17,470 nt of DNA from Candidatus Latescibacterota bacterium (GCA_012271065.1 JAAXHE010000275.1:1-17470); one strand, 5' to 3'. Counted from the first letter of the stretch, positions 1 through 8,174 are shown. The notes: a model not told the origin generated them from the sequence alone. Numbers and translations: made by a program.

Positions 1-205
1 CTGATTTATTTCGGATTAAGGCTAATTTGCATTTCTACATAGACAGGTCCATCTGAGAGCGGCGAGGATGCGTACGTAGCCCACGTCGCAACACAGTATC
101 AACGTCCTGATGCAACGAGGCCACATCAGGAGAATTATGTTCGCGCCTCGACGAGTGAACTGTCTTCATTGGCGAAGGGACCCGTCACTGTACCACGCCT
201 CGTAT

Positions 206-1021
206 CTACTCCCGGCTCTCCTTCACGGATTCCCAGATCGGGTAATGAACTTCCGCCCGTTGAAACTCTCTCTGCAGCCACTGGCTGAATAAAATGTCGC
301 GAATTTCGTTCGAAACGCGGTCGTCAAGGATTGCCGGAAAGTTCCGTTGCAGCATATACAACGCGAAACCGCCTGGCGCTTTCTCCGGTCCGAATAACTC
401 ACCTGGAGAGGCGGCAAACAGGCGGGCGGCAATGCCTTTGGGTAACTGTTCTCGCCGCACCCTGCCCAGATACCCACCGGCAGGGCGGGTGCGTTCATCC
501 TGTGAGAACTCCCGTGCCATTGCGCAAAAGTCGCCGCCTTCCTCAATTGCCTGAAGTCCGATCTCATCGATCACGCCCTTGTCACGATGGAATATCCAGT
601 TCACCTCCGCCTCGTCGAAATCCAGCGTGTGCTGCGCGAAGTAGGGTTGGATCCGTCCCTCCGCGATCTTGTCAGACAACGCGTGCTCCATCCGTCTCGC
701 CTGGGCGTCTTCCGCGACGTCGCCAAGGGTAATTCCACGCGATACAAGCCAGGCCTCCGTGTCTTCCACCCGTTCCAGTCGATATTGATATCGCCAGTTG
801 TCGACGTCCTGCTGGATGTCTTCGGGTTTCGCCACCACGCCTTCCCGGATAGCAAGCTGTCGGACCAGTTCCCTGCGCGCAAACGAAGAGAAAAAGTCGA
901 GTTTGTCTGCAACCCCCAGTTGACGTACGATCTGATACAGTGACACCTCGATGCCATTCACTCGGACGAGCGATATCTCCGCGTCCGAGGCTGCGGTCGC
1001 ACCATCCTTAGGACGCCGCAT
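206..1021 (-). CDS. Parvulin-like (PpiC/SurA-type) peptidylprolyl isomerase of the peptide exporter operon
   Basis: Predicted 271-aa protein with a helical N-terminal half (about residues 20-130, SurA_N-like) and a parvulin-like domain at about 138-228. Visible parvulin hallmarks are an EGGDFCAMAREFSQDE segment (161-176), the AGGYLGRVRRE glycine loop (181-191) and SPGELFGPEKAPGGFALYMLQ (205-225). The first strand reads NWIFHRDKG in place of the usual ASHIL-type strand, so the catalytic histidine is not obvious and activity may be reduced or absent. There is no signal peptide or membrane segment, which suggests a cytoplasmic site unless it is carried out with the exporter. I chose the ATG at 1021, which shares one base with the stop codon of the HlyD gene (TGATG), over the GTG one codon earlier; this implies translational coupling. 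PpiC-like proteins next to HlyD/C39-ABC pairs are known from peptide export operons, notably in cyanobacteria. It is the last gene of the operon. Confidence 0.82.
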   Translation of the reverse strand: MRRPKDGATAASDAEISLVRVNGIEVSLYQIVRQLGVADKLDFFSSFARRELVRQLAIREGVVAKPEDIQQDVDNWRYQYRLERVEDTEAWLVSRGITLGDVAEDAQARRMEHALSDKIAEGRIQPYFAQHTLDFDEAEVNWIFHRDKGVIDEIGLQAIEEGGDFCAMAREFSQDERTRPAGGYLGRVRREQLPKGIAARLFAASPGELFGPEKAPGGFALYMLQRNFPAILDDRVSNEIRDILFSQWLQREFQRAEVHYPIWESVKESRE

Positions 1022-2421
1022 CACGTATCCCCCGGGCGAGAAACTGACGACTTCGTTGCGTCGTACGCGGCGGACTCGTACAGTTTTCGCAAGGGACTCA
1101 GGAGCAACAACAGAACGGACTGCCGGTCCGTCATGATTTCCGCCGTGCCCTTCATGCCGAACAGAAGCGGCTTCTCCTGTCCCTTTACAACCATGGTTGT
1201 TTCTTCCAATTCAACGACGCCCCTGAAAATCGGTCCGACAGTCTCGTCGATGACGGCATCCGGCGAGATCTGTTTGAGCCACCCGCGTTTGATTCCGAAG
1301 TCCTGAAACGCGAATGCGTCGTATTTCAACTTGACGATCTGCCCCGGTTTTAACAAGCCCACGTCTCTATTCAGGACCGTAAGTTCGGCAACAATCGGCG
1401 CGGAGGCGGGAGCCAGAGTAACGAGCGCCTGTCCCTTGTTGATAACCTGCCCGATCGTATTCACTTCCACCCGCGTTACGATGCCTGACTCCGGCGCCAG
1501 AATCAGGTCCGACTCGGCTTCCAGCCGGCGGTCGACGCGTTTTTGCGCCTGATCCAGCCTCAATCGCGCGGTTTTGTAGGCGTGTTTCATTTGTGAGGTC
1601 TCGCGACGGTGCGCGAGGCGCGCCTCCAGAATCTGACGCTTGAGATCCCGGACCGACGTCTCGTGCTTGTAGATTTCCGTCATGCGTCCCGGGAGCGACG
1701 CGAGTGCGTTCAGGTACCTTAGGCGCGCCTGATTGATATCCACCCTGCTGATTAACTTTCGCCGGAAAAGCATCTTTTGTTGAAGATAATCCTGCTTCAG
1801 ATGTTCGATTTCCGCCTGCCTGAAGCCGATCTGCGCCTGAAGTTCCGCCTCGAAACTGCTGTTTCCGGCCCCTGCGGCATCACTCACGTCGGCGTGGTAA
1901 TCATTCAGGGCATTTTGATGCGCAACCATAAGCCGCTGGAGTACAGTCAGCCTCTTTTCAAATGACGCGATCGTCTCCCGGTTCAGTTCCGTCCTCTGCG
2001 GCAATACCTCTTCAACGTCGTACTCGGCCTGCTGAAATGCCATTTCCGCCTGTTCCAGCTCTCGAAGGTCCGCCCATGTTTCCCATGACTTCAGCTTGAA
2101 CAGCAACTGGCCTTCTACGATCCGATCGCCTTCACTTACGCCGATGTGCTGAATTTCGCCCCCTCTGCCGGCCTGCAGTGTTTTCACCTTCCCGAGGGGA
2201 ACCAACCGGAATGGCGCGGACGCCACGACGTCCACCTTGCCCCGCCACGCCCAGATCACCGCGATCCCGACAAACAGCAGAACGACGTAGAGCAGCGCCC
2301 TCCCCCAGAACGGTCTGAGAGACCTCACGAACGCCTCCATCTCATCCGCGGCATCCCTCCGCGCAGGCAGATGCATCGGGGACGATTCCCCCGGCGATTC
2401 CAATAGCTGCGGTCCCGTCAT
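1021..2421 (-). CDS. HlyD-family membrane fusion (periplasmic adaptor) protein
   Basis: 466-aa adaptor subunit that would link the inner-membrane ABC exporter to an outer-membrane channel. A cytoplasmic N-terminus of about 40 residues precedes one transmembrane helix (about 41-59). A biotinyl-lipoyl half-motif lies at about 83-111 (RGGEIQHIGVSEGDRIVEGQ). A long charged alpha-helical hairpin spans about 119-305. The second lipoyl half is at about 306-338 (APESGIVTRVEVNTIGQVINKGQ), followed by a beta-barrel region with LKPGQIVKLKYDAF (357-370). This order and length are standard for the family. It starts 27 bp after the ABC gene, with GAGGAG as a plausible ribosome binding site, and its stop overlaps the start of the parvulin gene. 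No TolC-type gene is visible in the window, so the outer-membrane partner must be encoded elsewhere. Confidence 0.93.
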   Translation of the reverse strand: MTGPQLLESPGESSPMHLPARRDAADEMEAFVRSLRPFWGRALLYVVLLFVGIAVIWAWRGKVDVVASAPFRLVPLGKVKTLQAGRGGEIQHIGVSEGDRIVEGQLLFKLKSWETWADLRELEQAEMAFQQAEYDVEEVLPQRTELNRETIASFEKRLTVLQRLMVAHQNALNDYHADVSDAAGAGNSSFEAELQAQIGFRQAEIEHLKQDYLQQKMLFRRKLISRVDINQARLRYLNALASLPGRMTEIYKHETSVRDLKRQILEARLAHRRETSQMKHAYKTARLRLDQAQKRVDRRLEAESDLILAPESGIVTRVEVNTIGQVINKGQALVTLAPASAPIVAELTVLNRDVGLLKPGQIVKLKYDAFAFQDFGIKRGWLKQISPDAVIDETVGPIFRGVVELEETTMVVKGQEKPLLFGMKGTAEIMTDRQSVLLLLLSPLRKLYESAAYDATKSSVSRPGDT

Positions 2422-2448
2422 CCGCCCGGCTCCTCGCCAGCCGCAGTC

Positions 2449-5400
2449 TCAAGCCACCTGCAACTGCTGGCTGCACATGTGATAGTAGAGACCCCTGCCT
2501 GCCATCAACTTGTCGTGCGGCCCCATATCCACGATATGACCCTTCTCCATTACGACGATCGTGTCCGCGTCCCTCACGGTGCTCAGTCGATGGGCGATAA
2601 TTATGGACGTGCGATTCTCCATGAATAAGGCCAGATTGGATCGGATCGCACTTTCCGAGTCCGTATCCAGCGCATTCGTCGCTTCGTCGAGTATCAGAAT
2701 CCCTGGATCGCGATACAACGCACGCGCGATCGCGACCCGCTGCCGCTGTCCGCCCGACAGACCGATTCCCTGTTCACCTACCTTCGTCTCGTATCCCAGG
2801 GGCATCTCGTTTACGAAGTCGTGGACACATGCCAATTTCGCAACCTCAAGGATGCGGTCCATATCAGCGTCCTGCTCACCCACCGCGATGTTCTCCGCAA
2901 TGGTGCCGCTGAAAAGAAAGGAGTCCTGCATGACCATGCCGACCTGGCGGCGCAGCCAGTGAGGGTCGAAGTCGCGCATATCCATCCCGTCCAGCAACAC
3001 ACGCCCTTCCGTGGGATCGAAGAGGCGGGGCACGAGCTTGACGAGCGTTGTCTTTCCAGCGCCGCTGCGGCCGACGATGGCGACTCTTCTACCGGGTTCC
3101 AGTTCCAGGCGGATATTGTTCAACACGTAGGGTTCGTCGGAACCGACGCCGTACCTGAAGAACACGTCTTCGAATAACAGACGGCCCTCGACCTGCTTCA
3201 GTCTCAGCCCGTGTCCGCGCTGGCGCGCATCCTCCATCTTCGAGTCATAGACGTCATTCAGCCTGTCCAGGGCGACCCGGGCTTCCTGGACCTCCGGCCA
3301 TACGCCGATCAGCCCCATGACAGGTCCCATCACATTGCCGATAAGGGCGTTGAACGCCATCAACTGTCCGACGGACAGCTCCCCGTCGATCACCAGCGAC
3401 GCGCCATACCATAGAATCACCGTGGAACTCAAGAGATTGATCATGCTCCCGCCCGCGCCGAACAGCATCTCCATTTTCAGCCGCCGGAATCCGATCTGGA
3501 TTTCCTTTGTAAACTTGCCCTCCCACTGCCATCTCGTAACCCGCTCGACGGCTTCGGCCTTCACCACGTCAATGCCGTGCAGGGAATCGATCAGCACGGA
3601 CGACTGTTCCGCGCGGGCGAGAAAGGCGCGCTGGCTGAAGGACTTCAGAATCGGGGTATAGATCAGCGTCAGTCCCACCGAAAGCGGCACGAAAATCAAC
3701 ATCACAAGCGTCAACTCCCAATTGTAATAGAACATCAGTCCGAGATAGACGAACAGCATGATAAAGTCCAGAATCGCCGAGATGGTCGTGTCCGTAAAGA
3801 GGCGCTGAATCGTCGCATTTTCCTTGAAGCGCGTGGTTAAGTCACCGGTGCGACGCAGCGCGAAAAACCGCATGGAGAGGCCCAGCAGGTGTCGATAGAA
3901 GCGGGACAGCATGGTCAGGCTCAGGCGCGCGCTCATATACCCGATCAAATACGCACGCAGCGTCGAAGTGCCCATCTGGAACAGCGCCACGACGACCATG
4001 CCCGCCAACATCAGGTTCAGGAGATCCCGGTCGTGGTGCACCAGCACCTGGTCCACGATTGTCTGCGTGAAGACTGGCGAGGCGAGGCCGAACAGGCTGA
4101 GTACCAGGGACGCCAGCAGGACCTCCACGAGAATGGCTGTATAGGGCTTGATCAACGGGAAGAACCGTTTGAAGGAAGATCTGGAGGGTTCATTCTCCGC
4201 CACCTGGTCCGTGTATTCCAGGAGCAGCGCCATGTCGGTCCAGCTCTTCTCGAACTCCCGCCGCGCCAATCTGCGAATACCCACGCCGGGATCCGCGATT
4301 TTCACACCCTTCTTGTTGATCTCATACAGGACAACGAAATGGTTGCCTTCCCAGTGCAGAATCGCCGGCAGTTCCGTGCGCATCAGCGCTTCATAACCCG
4401 TGCGCACGCCACGCGTGACAAACCCCAGCGTCTCCGCCGCCTCGGCCAGCGCCGCCATCGACGTGCCGTCCCGCGACACATTGCACATGTCCCGCAGCCT
4501 GTTCAGCCCGATGGGCATCTTGTAATACTTGCAGATCATTCCCAGACACGCCGCCCCGCAGTCGGACTGATCGTTTTGCTTCAGAAACGGAAAACGAAAC
4601 GACGTTGATGTTCTGTTTTGCTCATCAGATGTCCTGGTTTTCGGGACATCTGACGGGACGCCATCAGGCGCAACGGCGTTGTTCACTACCGCCGTTTCCG
4701 CGTTGTCGTGAATCGCTTCCGATTGAAGCTCGCTGGAAACAGACCTGTCCGATCCAGGTTCCCGGTACAAATGCCGGGCTAATTCCCGCAAGGGCGTTAA
4801 TGCAGGAATTGAATGTTCCAGGCTCTCCAGGTCGGATTTATCCAGATAATAGATAACGCAGCGGACCAGACTGCGGATCGTCCGTGACTTTGCGCCAGAC
4901 AAATCCGTTTCCTCGAAGAAATCTCCTGCGCTCAGACTAGACGCGCTGTCGTCTTCGGAAACCACGTCCAACCCGCCGCTGCCCACTATACAGAACCGGC
5001 CACACGAACGACCGGGTCCCGAGAACGTCCTACCCTCGGTAGTCTCCTCTCGCTTTAGTCGACTGAAGAACTCCCGCAGGCCATCCCCGGAAACGGACCC
5101 CTTCAGAAACCTCGTGAAATCCCGGTACGCGATATCCGCAACCTGATCCTGCAGATGCGCCTTCAGTTCAGGCACGTTCTTCAACACGTTAAAGAATTCA
5201 GCGCGCGACACCCGCAGCACCAGGGATTCCTCGGCGGCTCGCACCGTAGCCCGATGTCCCCGCTCCGTCAACAGCGCCCCCTCTCCAAAGTGATCGCCGG
5301 GAAACAAAAAGCCCAGGGTTTCCGGTTGGCCGTCCGTATTCCGCCTGATTACTCGCAGCCGTCCCGATTTCACAATGTAGAACGCGTCGCCCGGCGCCCC

Positions 5401-5484
5401 TTGTTCAATTACGACCTCCCCGAAACGAAACCGAACGGATTCCGGCTGATTCGACAACTGAGAAAAGCGGGTGAAGACGTCCAT
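2449..5484 (-). CDS. Peptidase C39-containing ABC exporter with N-terminal cyclic-nucleotide-binding-like domains
   Basis: 1011-aa bifunctional exporter that should cleave double-glycine leaders and translocate the cores. Domains in order: cNMP-binding fold (about 8-125, with FPGDHFGEGALL at 61-72); a second, degenerate copy (about 136-235); a polar linker to about 295; C39 peptidase (about 297-425) with Q303, C309 in QSDCGAAC, H382 in NHFVV and D398 in IADPG; a six-helix ABC membrane domain (about 437-735); and an ATPase with Walker A GRSGAGKT (805-812), signature LSGGQ (909-913), Walker B LDE (932-934) and H-loop H965. All catalytic residues are present. In the first cNMP domain the usual phosphate-binding Arg position appears to be His77, followed by Arg78, so cyclic nucleotide binding is uncertain. 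AAAGGA precedes the ATG. It lies directly upstream of hlyD and downstream of the precursor and protease genes. Confidence 0.95.
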   Translation of the reverse strand: MDVFTRFSQLSNQPESVRFRFGEVVIEQGAPGDAFYIVKSGRLRVIRRNTDGQPETLGFLFPGDHFGEGALLTERGHRATVRAAEESLVLRVSRAEFFNVLKNVPELKAHLQDQVADIAYRDFTRFLKGSVSGDGLREFFSRLKREETTEGRTFSGPGRSCGRFCIVGSGGLDVVSEDDSASSLSAGDFFEETDLSGAKSRTIRSLVRCVIYYLDKSDLESLEHSIPALTPLRELARHLYREPGSDRSVSSELQSEAIHDNAETAVVNNAVAPDGVPSDVPKTRTSDEQNRTSTSFRFPFLKQNDQSDCGAACLGMICKYYKMPIGLNRLRDMCNVSRDGTSMAALAEAAETLGFVTRGVRTGYEALMRTELPAILHWEGNHFVVLYEINKKGVKIADPGVGIRRLARREFEKSWTDMALLLEYTDQVAENEPSRSSFKRFFPLIKPYTAILVEVLLASLVLSLFGLASPVFTQTIVDQVLVHHDRDLLNLMLAGMVVVALFQMGTSTLRAYLIGYMSARLSLTMLSRFYRHLLGLSMRFFALRRTGDLTTRFKENATIQRLFTDTTISAILDFIMLFVYLGLMFYYNWELTLVMLIFVPLSVGLTLIYTPILKSFSQRAFLARAEQSSVLIDSLHGIDVVKAEAVERVTRWQWEGKFTKEIQIGFRRLKMEMLFGAGGSMINLLSSTVILWYGASLVIDGELSVGQLMAFNALIGNVMGPVMGLIGVWPEVQEARVALDRLNDVYDSKMEDARQRGHGLRLKQVEGRLLFEDVFFRYGVGSDEPYVLNNIRLELEPGRRVAIVGRSGAGKTTLVKLVPRLFDPTEGRVLLDGMDMRDFDPHWLRRQVGMVMQDSFLFSGTIAENIAVGEQDADMDRILEVAKLACVHDFVNEMPLGYETKVGEQGIGLSGGQRQRVAIARALYRDPGILILDEATNALDTDSESAIRSNLALFMENRTSIIIAHRLSTVRDADTIVVMEKGHIVDMGPHDKLMAGRGLYYHMCSQQLQVA

Positions 5485-5630
5485 TGTTCCTTTCCCGTGT
5501 ATGGAAGGATTATTGGCGTGTCCGGATGCAGATCGACGCCCGACTGGATGCGGTACGTTTTTTATCAGGGATTCTTCCTGCCGAGGACCCGGGGTCTTCC
5601 GGCTCCGAAGGGCAGCCCTCTACACGGCGC

Positions 5631-6182
5631 TCAGACAATCGCGCGGATCCTTGTGTATTTTGCGGCCAAGCCATTCAGGATAATACCTCTAAAGAGCATC
5701 TCTTCGACCAGAGGCCCGATGACGACCACCGCCAGGAGCGCTGACCAGAAGGGTGTGTTGTGCCCGACTTCCGCGGAATTGCTTTCTTGCATCAACATCG
5801 ATCCAGGAATGAGGCGATCCATTGCAAGGATCAATCCGATGTCGACCGTCAACAGACCCACGGTAGTCATCACCGCGCATGGCCAAACACGCCAGTTGAA
5901 ACCGGTGTTAAACAGTTGCCGCAGGTATTCCCAATCCAGATCGGTGCGGCGGCAAACGTAACCCAAAATGACGACGAAACCGACCAGCAACGCGATACCC
6001 GAAAGGAAACCGTCCTCCGGCTGCCACAGACCGAGAATGTCCGCAAGCGCCGCGAGAATCAGCTGACTGAAAGCAAATAGGACAATCAGCCAAATCGACT
6101 GTTTCAGATTCGGATATGCCATTGACACTTCGCCATTTTTCGTTATAGCCATAATATGATCGCTGTCAGCGCGTTCCGGCAT
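5631..6182 (-). pseudogene. Truncated CPBP-family (Abi/CAAX-type) intramembrane protease
   Basis: Open frame of 183 aa with four or five hydrophobic segments. It ends 18 residues after the first CPBP motif, EEMLFR (160-165), the metal-site glutamates of this family. Complete members continue with a further helix bearing a histidine and a later HxxxN-type motif. Here the frame stops at TGA right where LSA-type residues normally follow RAIV. Shifting frame at that point reads LSAV and then meets another stop, so at least two lesions would be needed to restore the gene. It is probably inactive, or retains only a structural role. CPBP proteins in bacteriocin loci often serve as immunity proteins or leader-processing proteases. 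The start is uncertain: ATGs at 6182, 6152 and 6122 are all possible, and the only AAGGAG lies 13 nt before the first. Confidence 0.72.
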
Positions 6183-6219
6183 AATTCGTCGCGAACTCCT
6201 TACGTACCGTCAGGCCGTT

Positions 6220-6804
6220 TCATTCTGGCGGAGATTGCCCTTCAGGCCACACATAGCATCCAATCCCCGATGGGTGTTCCTGAACCCACAGGTTGCCAGG
6301 GAATTCCTGGATCTTGAGATAGATTAAAATATCCCCCGCACATGCCGAGAATGTCGAACTGAAAAGCAGGAGTGTCCAGACAGTCGGGGCCCACCATAAC
6401 ACGAGACCCGTTACCACCGTAGTTAGCGCAAGAGGCAGGAGCGAATAGATTCGAAAGACGCCCATCCTCATCGGGCTCGCGCAATGACAGTAGGCGACGA
6501 GCCATTTCAATTTGAACCCGAAACGAATCGAACTGAATTGCGCCTTTCCCCATAGCAATGCAGCCAGGGCATGCAACGCTTCGTGAACAACCACCAGCAT
6601 GACAAGACTTCCCAGAAACAACCACCGTTTGAAACTGTCCGGCTGGAGGTCAATATTCCATCCTGACAAGCCCAAGCGCACCACAAGGACCGCATTAACC
6701 GCAACAAAAAACATCACAAGCGAAAGCAGGAACATCGCAAACGCGCTCGCCCGGATCGTGAGGACCTCCTGGGAATCCTTACTGGTGATCTCCGGTAAAT
6801 CCAT
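6220..6804 (-). CDS. DUF3267-type membrane zinc metalloprotease (short paralogue)
   Basis: 194-aa polytopic membrane protein with a clear zinc-protease motif, HEALHALAALLWGK (74-87), at the end of a hydrophobic helix. A YCH motif follows at 105-107, then MRMGVFRIYSLLPL (112-125), and a conserved AGD (156-158) in the last helix may supply the third metal ligand. The tail reads VQEHPSGIGCYVWPEG (174-189). This matches the DUF3267 layout, a family annotated as putative site-2-like zinc metalloproteases. It is a clear paralogue of the neighbouring gene at 6925-7737 but lacks most of that protein's N-terminal region. No strong ribosome binding site precedes the ATG. Placed between the precursor genes and the exporter, it may process the peptides or give immunity; the substrate is unknown. 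The gap to the next gene downstream is 37 bp. Confidence 0.82.
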   Translation of the reverse strand: MDLPEITSKDSQEVLTIRASAFAMFLLSLVMFFVAVNAVLVVRLGLSGWNIDLQPDSFKRWLFLGSLVMLVVVHEALHALAALLWGKAQFSSIRFGFKLKWLVAYCHCASPMRMGVFRIYSLLPLALTTVVTGLVLWWAPTVWTLLLFSSTFSACAGDILIYLKIQEFPGNLWVQEHPSGIGCYVWPEGQSPPE

Positions 6805-6924
6805 ATCGAATTTGGATGCCGGCGGGATGTTATGTGGAACTACCTATACGGAACGCCGTGGAAGTCAACCATGTTCTTGTAATCCGCCTGCCGGATCCCC
6901 TGTAGCGGTTCCGTTTACGGTCGC

Positions 6925-7737
6925 TTAACGTGCGGGCATTTCTCCCGCAGGGAGTACGTGGAAACCAATCTCCGACCGGTGATCCTGGATCCACATGTCG
7001 TTGTCATATCGGCGGATTCTTGAATAAACCATGACATCTCCCGCGCCCCCGGCAAAAGTGGCACAAAATAGCAAGACCGACCAGATCGCAGGATCAAACG
7101 ACAAAATTAAAACCGCGGCAGGTGTTGTTGCGATTAAGGGCAAGAGCGCGAATGCGCGGTATGCGCTCAGTGTCATCGGTTTGTCAGCGTGGCAGTAAAA
7201 GGCCATTAATCGCACGTTGATTCCAAAGTGCAGCGATCTGAATGGAATTTTTCCCCACGCCATCGCGGCGAGACCGTGAAGCGCTTCGTGAATGACAAAC
7301 AAGGCGATTAGTCCTCCAATCAATTTCCATAGATCGGCGAGAGGAAATCGCGGCTCAATTGCCCACTGAAGCAAAGCATCTACCCCGATGACAGACATTC
7401 CCGAAATCCAGAACATCAAAAAACACAAACTGTACATTTCTTGACTTTCAAGAATCACTTCGGTGACCGCATGATCCTGGATCGAGTCAACTTCGCGGGG
7501 ACTCGACTCAAGTAAACCGCAGACTGCGGTCGCCATTTGTGCTGCAGTTACATAGAACTTTTTACGGAAGACAATAAACGAGACTGCCTGAACTACCAAG
7601 ACCGCCATCAGGATCGCAAGATCGATTTGAATGACGAGTCTGAGAATCAGCAAAGCAGGCAAAACGGAGAATAACACGTACAATACGGCCGCGAAGACCC
7701 AACCTCTCCACGTTCCCCCCGAGAGGACATCCTTCAT
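6925..7737 (-). CDS. DUF3267-type membrane zinc metalloprotease (long paralogue)
   Basis: 270-aa membrane protein. Two N-terminal helices (about 12-58) are followed by a soluble stretch (59-100), a hydrophobic segment (101-125) and the metalloprotease core: HEALHGLAAMAWGK (150-163), YCH (181-183), a leucine- and alanine-rich pair of helices, and AGD (232-234) followed by the tail IQDHRSEIGFHVLPAG (250-265). The core aligns residue for residue with the short paralogue at 6220-6804, so the two arose by duplication. The extra N-terminal 75 residues could bind a partner or substrate. GGAGG lies 6 nt before the ATG, a good ribosome binding site. It is the first gene after the precursors, 77 bp downstream, behind a strong hairpin. 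Peptide maturation, signal processing and self-immunity are all possible; none can be decided from sequence. Confidence 0.85.
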   Translation of the reverse strand: MKDVLSGGTWRGWVFAAVLYVLFSVLPALLILRLVIQIDLAILMAVLVVQAVSFIVFRKKFYVTAAQMATAVCGLLESSPREVDSIQDHAVTEVILESQEMYSLCFLMFWISGMSVIGVDALLQWAIEPRFPLADLWKLIGGLIALFVIHEALHGLAAMAWGKIPFRSLHFGINVRLMAFYCHADKPMTLSAYRAFALLPLIATTPAAVLILSFDPAIWSVLLFCATFAGGAGDVMVYSRIRRYDNDMWIQDHRSEIGFHVLPAGEMPAR

Positions 7738-7770
7738 CCGGAACCTCCAGTGTTGTGTCTATTGGTCTTT

Positions 7771-7805
7771 GTGGGATAGGAGCGATTTGTTCGCACCTAT
7801 CCCAC
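7771..7805 (-). promoter_or_regulatory. Strong hairpin between precursor gene and protease gene
   Basis: Ten-base perfect outer arms (GTGGGATAGG and CCTATCCCAC) enclose a second four-base stem (GCGA/TCGC) around a TTTGT loop. The hairpin starts 9 nt after the stop codon of the 96-aa precursor and ends 33 nt before the protease start. On the minus strand it is followed by AAAGACC rather than a T-run, so it is not a standard intrinsic terminator. Precursor operons often carry such a stem-loop to stabilise the upstream message or to allow limited read-through; that role is inferred. Confidence 0.6.
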
Positions 7806-7814
7806 GCACGAAAC

Positions 7815-8105
7815 CTACCGGCGTCCAGGTGGCCTTGTGTTGCACGTACAGCTATTGCACCCGTTGTTCGGCACAATCTCAGCGAGAACCACTCCAACAA
7901 CGATAGCGGTAACAGCAGTCGCTACATAGGGCGCAGCGAACTTGCCAACCACGATAGCAGCCGGGATGATCACAGGAAGCAACCCACCCTGTGTTTCTTC
8001 CATCTGCCCACTCTCGAGCAATTCTTCCTGCCGCTGCAGTTGGCTGCAGGCTACAGGCATGAGACAAGGATCTGTCGCCATCGGTCGAACCAATGCATGC
8101 GTCAT
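7815..8105 (-). CDS. Double-glycine-leader precursor peptide, hydrophobic core with C-terminal Cys cluster
   Basis: 96-aa predicted secreted-peptide precursor. The leader (1-41) ends in MEETQGG; with Gly-Gly at -2/-1 it places Leu at -12 and Met at -7, the hydrophobic spacing expected for C39 leaders. The 55-residue core begins LLPVIIPAAIVVGK, continues as a strongly hydrophobic Ala/Val-rich stretch to about core position 37, and ends in a polar tail with GCNSCTCNTRPPGRR: three Cys in a CxxCxC pattern (core 42, 45, 47). The leader also carries two Cys (14 and 20). A near-perfect AGGAGG lies 5 nt before the ATG. The neighbouring C39 exporter is the obvious partner. I do not recognise the core family; an unmodified bacteriocin or signal peptide, possibly disulfide-bonded or metal-binding, is the simplest reading. 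Confidence 0.78.
   Translation of the reverse strand: MTHALVRPMATDPCLMPVACSQLQRQEELLESGQMEETQGGLLPVIIPAAIVVGKFAAPYVATAVTAIVVGVVLAEIVPNNGCNSCTCNTRPPGRR
8094..8099 (-). other. Low-complexity alternative in-frame region at precursor N-terminus (no separate gene)
   Basis: Within the 96-aa precursor an internal Met at residue 9 offers a later start, but only the first ATG (8105) sits at the right distance from AGGAGG. The longer leader is therefore preferred. This entry records the start decision only. Confidence 0.3.
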
Positions 8106-8109
8106 GATA

Positions 8110-8116
8110 TCCTCCT
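8110..8116 (-). promoter_or_regulatory. Strong Shine-Dalgarno of the 96-aa precursor
   Basis: CAGGAGG-type sequence on the minus strand, 5 nt before the ATG at 8105. It is much closer to the consensus than the sites of the neighbouring membrane protein genes, fitting high expression of a secreted peptide. Confidence 0.75.
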
Positions 8117-8150
8117 GAAGGATAAATTGGATTGTCCGCTTTACAATGCT

Positions 8151-8174
8151 GTGGTGTATCTACCGATGCACCAC
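8151..8174 (-). repeat. Inverted repeat in the precursor 5' leader
   Basis: Arms GTGGTGTATC and GATGCACCAC around a TACC loop on the plus strand; all ten positions pair if one T-G wobble is allowed. In the minus-strand transcript the same position becomes a C-A mismatch. It lies 46 nt upstream of the precursor ATG and could be an RNA structure or an operator. Confidence 0.45.

Noticed and set aside
107..129. Hairpin CTGATG/CATCAG downstream of the parvulin gene as an operon terminator
   Set aside because: Only six pairs, an 11-base loop and no T-run on the minus strand.
8045..8105. Possible lipoprotein signal (PVAC) at the N-terminus of the 96-aa precursor
   Set aside because: No hydrophobic stretch of adequate length before the Cys; the Gly-Gly leader explains the peptide better.
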